Shown here piece by piece: positions 14,135 through 15,325 of a stretch of DNA of 15,325 nt. The notes under the pieces were generated by a model, which was given only the letters and a program-made list of their open reading frames with translations, had not been told where the DNA came from and did not search any database. The stretch is from an uncultured Clostridia bacterium (lineage in GTDB: Bacteria; Bacillota; Clostridia; Oscillospirales; QAKW01). Position numbers and translations under genes: made by a program. Position 1 is the stretch's first letter. The number at the start of each line of letters is the position of its first letter. The stretch lies in NCBI GenBank assembly GCA_944387905.1, contig CALXGU010000016.1:1-15325 (forward strand), given 5' to 3'.

Positions 14135-15325
14135 ATGAAAGTACTTGTTATCAACGCAGGCAGTTCATCTTTAAAATATCAGTGTATAGACATGCAGACA
14201 GAAAGCTGTCTTGCAAAAGGTCTTTGCGACAGGATAGGTATTGATGACGGGCTGTTCAGACAGAGCGCTGACGGCAAAACCGTAGAACTAAAAACGGATA
14301 TACCGGATCATGCTACCGCTATCAAGCTGGTTTTGAAGTATCTTACGGATAAGGAATACGGAGTGATATCCGACGTTTCTCAAATAAACGCTGTAGGACA
14401 CAGGGTCGTAAACGGCGGCGAGGTGTTCCCAGAGAGCACTTTGCTTGATAAGCAGAAGATTGACAAAATTGAAGAGCTTACGGATTTTGCGCCGCTGCAT
14501 AATCCGCCCGCGGTAACGGGTATGCGCGCATGTATAACGGTTATGGGAGAAAATGTGCCGCAGGTCGCTGTATTTGACACTTCTTTTCATCAGACGATGC
14601 CTGATGTGGCAAGTCTTTATGCTCTGCCGGAAAAATACCATACCCGGTACGGAATACGCCGGTTCGGTGCGCACGGCACATCTCATAAATATGTCGCCGG
14701 CCAGTGTGCAAAGTTTCTGGGACGCGATATTCGAGATCTGAAAATAATCACCTGTCATCTTGGAAACGGTTCTTCGATTACCGCTGTAGACGGTGGCAAG
14801 AGCATTGATACTTCAATGGGATTTACCCCGCTTGCCGGAGTGATGATGGGAACGCGCTGCGGTGATATAGATCCGGCGATAGTGCTGTATATCATGGAAA
14901 AGGAAGGCCTTGACACTGATGAGATGAACACGCTGCTCAATAAGAAATCAGGAGCGCTGGGCGTGTCCGGGTTTTCAAGCGATTTCAGGGATATAGAGGA
15001 GGCGGCCAAAAACGGAGATAAAAGAGCCGTGCGTGTTTTGGATATGCTGTCATATCAGGTCGCAAAATATATCGGCGCGTATGCTGTGGCTATGGGCGGA
15101 CTCGACGCTATAGTTTTTACGGCTGGACTGGGCGAAAACAATACGACAGTACGCAAATATATCTGCGACAGACTCGGTTATATAGGCGCTGTGCTCGATC
15201 AGGACAGAAACAATGTTCGCGGTCAGCTTTGCGATATATCGGCTGAGGAATCTAAAGTTAAGCTTTTGGTCATACCTACTAATGAGGAACTCGCAATCGC
15301 AAAAGACGTTCAGTCTATCGTTGAA
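14135..15325 (+). CDS. ackA: Acetate kinase (3' end just outside the window)
   Basis: AckA interconverts ATP plus acetate with ADP plus acetyl phosphate; in fermenters it makes ATP while excreting acetate. The 397 visible residues are nearly the full usual length of about 400, and the frame is still open at the edge. The N-terminal motif VINAGSSSLKYQ holds Asn7, Ser10, Ser12 and Lys14. The Arg of VGHRVVNGGE is Arg90. Asp148 lies in FDTSFH, His180 in GAHGTSH, Arg241 in MGTRCGDIDP, and Glu384 in TNEE. All correspond to catalytic or binding residues known from the Methanosarcina enzyme. The odd point is Ala179 before His180, where most acetate kinases have Phe. GAGG at 14121-14124 lies 10 bases before ATG. 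It is divergent from tmcAL; pta is not visible and may be elsewhere. Confidence 0.96.
   Translation, partial: MKVLVINAGSSSLKYQCIDMQTESCLAKGLCDRIGIDDGLFRQSADGKTVELKTDIPDHATAIKLVLKYLTDKEYGVISDVSQINAVGHRVVNGGEVFPESTLLDKQKIDKIEELTDFAPLHNPPAVTGMRACITVMGENVPQVAVFDTSFHQTMPDVASLYALPEKYHTRYGIRRFGAHGTSHKYVAGQCAKFLGRDIRDLKIITCHLGNGSSITAVDGGKSIDTSMGFTPLAGVMMGTRCGDIDPAIVLYIMEKEGLDTDEMNTLLNKKSGALGVSGFSSDFRDIEEAAKNGDKRAVRVLDMLSYQVAKYIGAYAVAMGGLDAIVFTAGLGENNTTVRKYICDRLGYIGAVLDQDRNNVRGQLCDISAEESKVKLLVIPTNEELAIAKDVQSIVE

Noticed and set aside
14288..14758. Minus-strand reading frame of 156 codons
   Set aside because: It is antisense to ackA, whose catalytic residues are all in the plus frame.
1..15325. CRISPR arrays, transposases, tRNA or rRNA genes
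   Set aside because: No regularly spaced repeats, transposase motifs or cloverleaf-like segments were recognised anywhere in the window.

Overview
The window looks like chromosomal DNA from an anaerobic, low-to-mid-GC Firmicute of the Clostridia, probably a gut Oscillospirales/Ruminococcaceae-type organism. The reasons are strong AGGAGG-type ribosome binding sites, sigma-A promoters with TTGACA/TATAAT boxes, and family content (DUF4364 protein, SpoVB-like flippase, TmcAL, AckA). This placement is inference from sequence style; no 16S or marker search was possible. I see no mobile element, CRISPR array, tRNA or rRNA. Almost all of the DNA is coding, in 13 genes, and the last one (ackA) runs off the right edge.

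Layout. (1) 1-1219: a minus-strand pair, a DUF4364 winged-helix protein followed by a membrane-anchored thioredoxin-fold protein lacking the CXXC motif. It has a textbook sigma-A promoter and ends in a very long perfect hairpin. (2) 1388-3339: a plus-strand, overlapping pair of a sugar-phosphate nucleotidyltransferase and a NahK-like sugar 1-kinase. They are likely to convert a free hexose or N-acetylhexosamine to a nucleotide sugar. (3) 3593-4114: apt on the minus strand (adenine salvage), with its own promoter and terminator. (4) 4227-5720: a SpoVB/MurJ-like flippase on the plus strand. (5) 5828-7683: a solute-binding lipoprotein with no ABC permease beside it, plus a small membrane-anchored protein, closed by a strong terminator. 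(6) 14001 down to 7763: a minus-strand operon of tmcAL, ABC ATPase, a large FtsX-type permease with an extracellular coiled coil, and trkA. The genes overlap or are separated by only a few bases. (7) 14135-15325: ackA, divergent from tmcAL, nearly complete.

The genes are mostly housekeeping: tRNA wobble acetylation, acetate/acetyl-phosphate metabolism, purine salvage, potassium control, envelope transport. I found no convincing new defence or mobile system. The observations that most deserve a check are the Phe-to-Ala change at the acetate-pocket position of AckA, the CXXC-less thioredoxin-like protein coupled to DUF4364, the orphan solute-binding lipoprotein with a small anchored partner, the tmcAL-ABC-trkA operon, and several palindromes placed on promoters.
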